Below are positions 41,813-41,972 of a stretch of DNA of 41,972 bases, in pieces. This DNA is from Bacteroidota bacterium (GTDB lineage Bacteria > Bacteroidota > Bacteroidia > 2-12-FULL-35-15): positions 1-41,972 of the forward strand of contig CANCPZ010000004.1 in the NCBI GenBank assembly GCA_947380175.1. The letters are read 5' to 3'. The position numbers were made by a program, and so were the translations under genes. Positions within the stretch are counted from its first letter, which is position 1. The number at the start of each line of letters is the position of its first letter. The notes beneath the pieces are model-generated. The model was not told the DNA's origin and made no database searches. It saw only the letters and a program-made list of their open reading frames with translations.

Positions 41813-41972
41813 ATAATCTGCATAAATATTGATGAAGTAATATGCAACCGAAATGGTTGAATAACCAATCATTTTAAACAGCAATATAAAGCTTGTAACA
41901 ACACTACATTAAAAATTATCACTCTTTTCAATTGTTTGAATCTATTGTTATTGTTTTAACATTAAATGTTTT

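Noticed and set aside
1-41972. CRISPR arrays, tRNA or rRNA genes, insertion sequences, prophage genes
   Set aside because: None was seen: no regularly spaced repeats, no CCA-ended cloverleaf-like sequence, no transposase, integrase or phage motifs in any frame.

Overview
The window is AT-rich DNA from a member of the Bacteroidota. Four lines of sequence evidence support this: three secreted proteins end in type IX secretion (T9SS) sorting domains, with SprB/PKD modules in the largest; IspG is the long, insert-containing form; a small IPExxxVDY-like gene sits directly before pyruvate kinase; and many promoters carry the Bacteroidota -7 element TAnnTTTG, with no Shine-Dalgarno sequences. I cannot place it below phylum with confidence. 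Most of it is ordinary chromosome: no rRNA, tRNA, IS element, prophage or CRISPR array was seen.

Layout. 1-419 (-): start of a glutaryl-CoA dehydrogenase-like gene, cut by the window edge. 673-7148 (+): lytic transglycosylase-TPR protein, DNA primase, an EamA transporter and IspG, the first three with TTG or GTG starts. 7195-11171 (+): small T9SS protein, TonB-dependent receptor, lipocalin. 13474-11221 (-): a TauE-type sulfite/anion exporter followed by a CstB-like persulfide dioxygenase-rhodanese, a sulfur detoxification pair. 16899-13675 (-): 1074-residue secreted adhesin-like T9SS protein. 18965-17154 (-): TypA/BipA, separated from the adhesin gene by a perfect 62-bp palindrome. 19339-25656 (+): a very small T9SS type B protein, the IPExxxVDY-like protein, pyruvate kinase, an Spx/ArsC-like protein, an EamA transporter, YicC, guanylate kinase and ACMSD. 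26459-25653 (-): alpha/beta hydrolase, tail to tail with ACMSD. 26762-30324 (+): Kup potassium transporter, YceI-like protein, YgiD-like dioxygenase. 34302-30373 (-): sufA-sufB-sufC-sufD Fe-S assembly operon. 34495-40719 (+): a GT2 and a STELLO/DUF288 glycosyltransferase, sigma-54, a PAP2-like membrane protein, XdhC and the FeS/FAD subunit of xanthine dehydrogenase. 41785-40763 (-): pheS.

How the parts fit. SufABCD could supply clusters to the 4Fe-4S enzyme IspG and the 2Fe-2S protein XdhA. TauE and the CstB-like enzyme would oxidise persulfide and export the resulting sulfite. ACMSD and glutaryl-CoA dehydrogenase hint at tryptophan/lysine catabolism. The clearest unexplained signal is regulatory: the same 19-bp dyad architecture, ATTTAGAY-N3-RTCTAAAT, occurs at the suf promoter (34344-34362) and upstream of the large adhesin gene (17027-17045). 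This suggests one regulator, possibly iron or metal responsive, acting on both. Other points worth a second look are the bacterial STELLO homologue paired with a GT2, an xdhA without its molybdenum subunit, the 62-bp palindrome, an 8-bp tandem repeat inside ispG, and a secreted protein that is almost only a sorting domain. No wholly new multi-gene system is evident.
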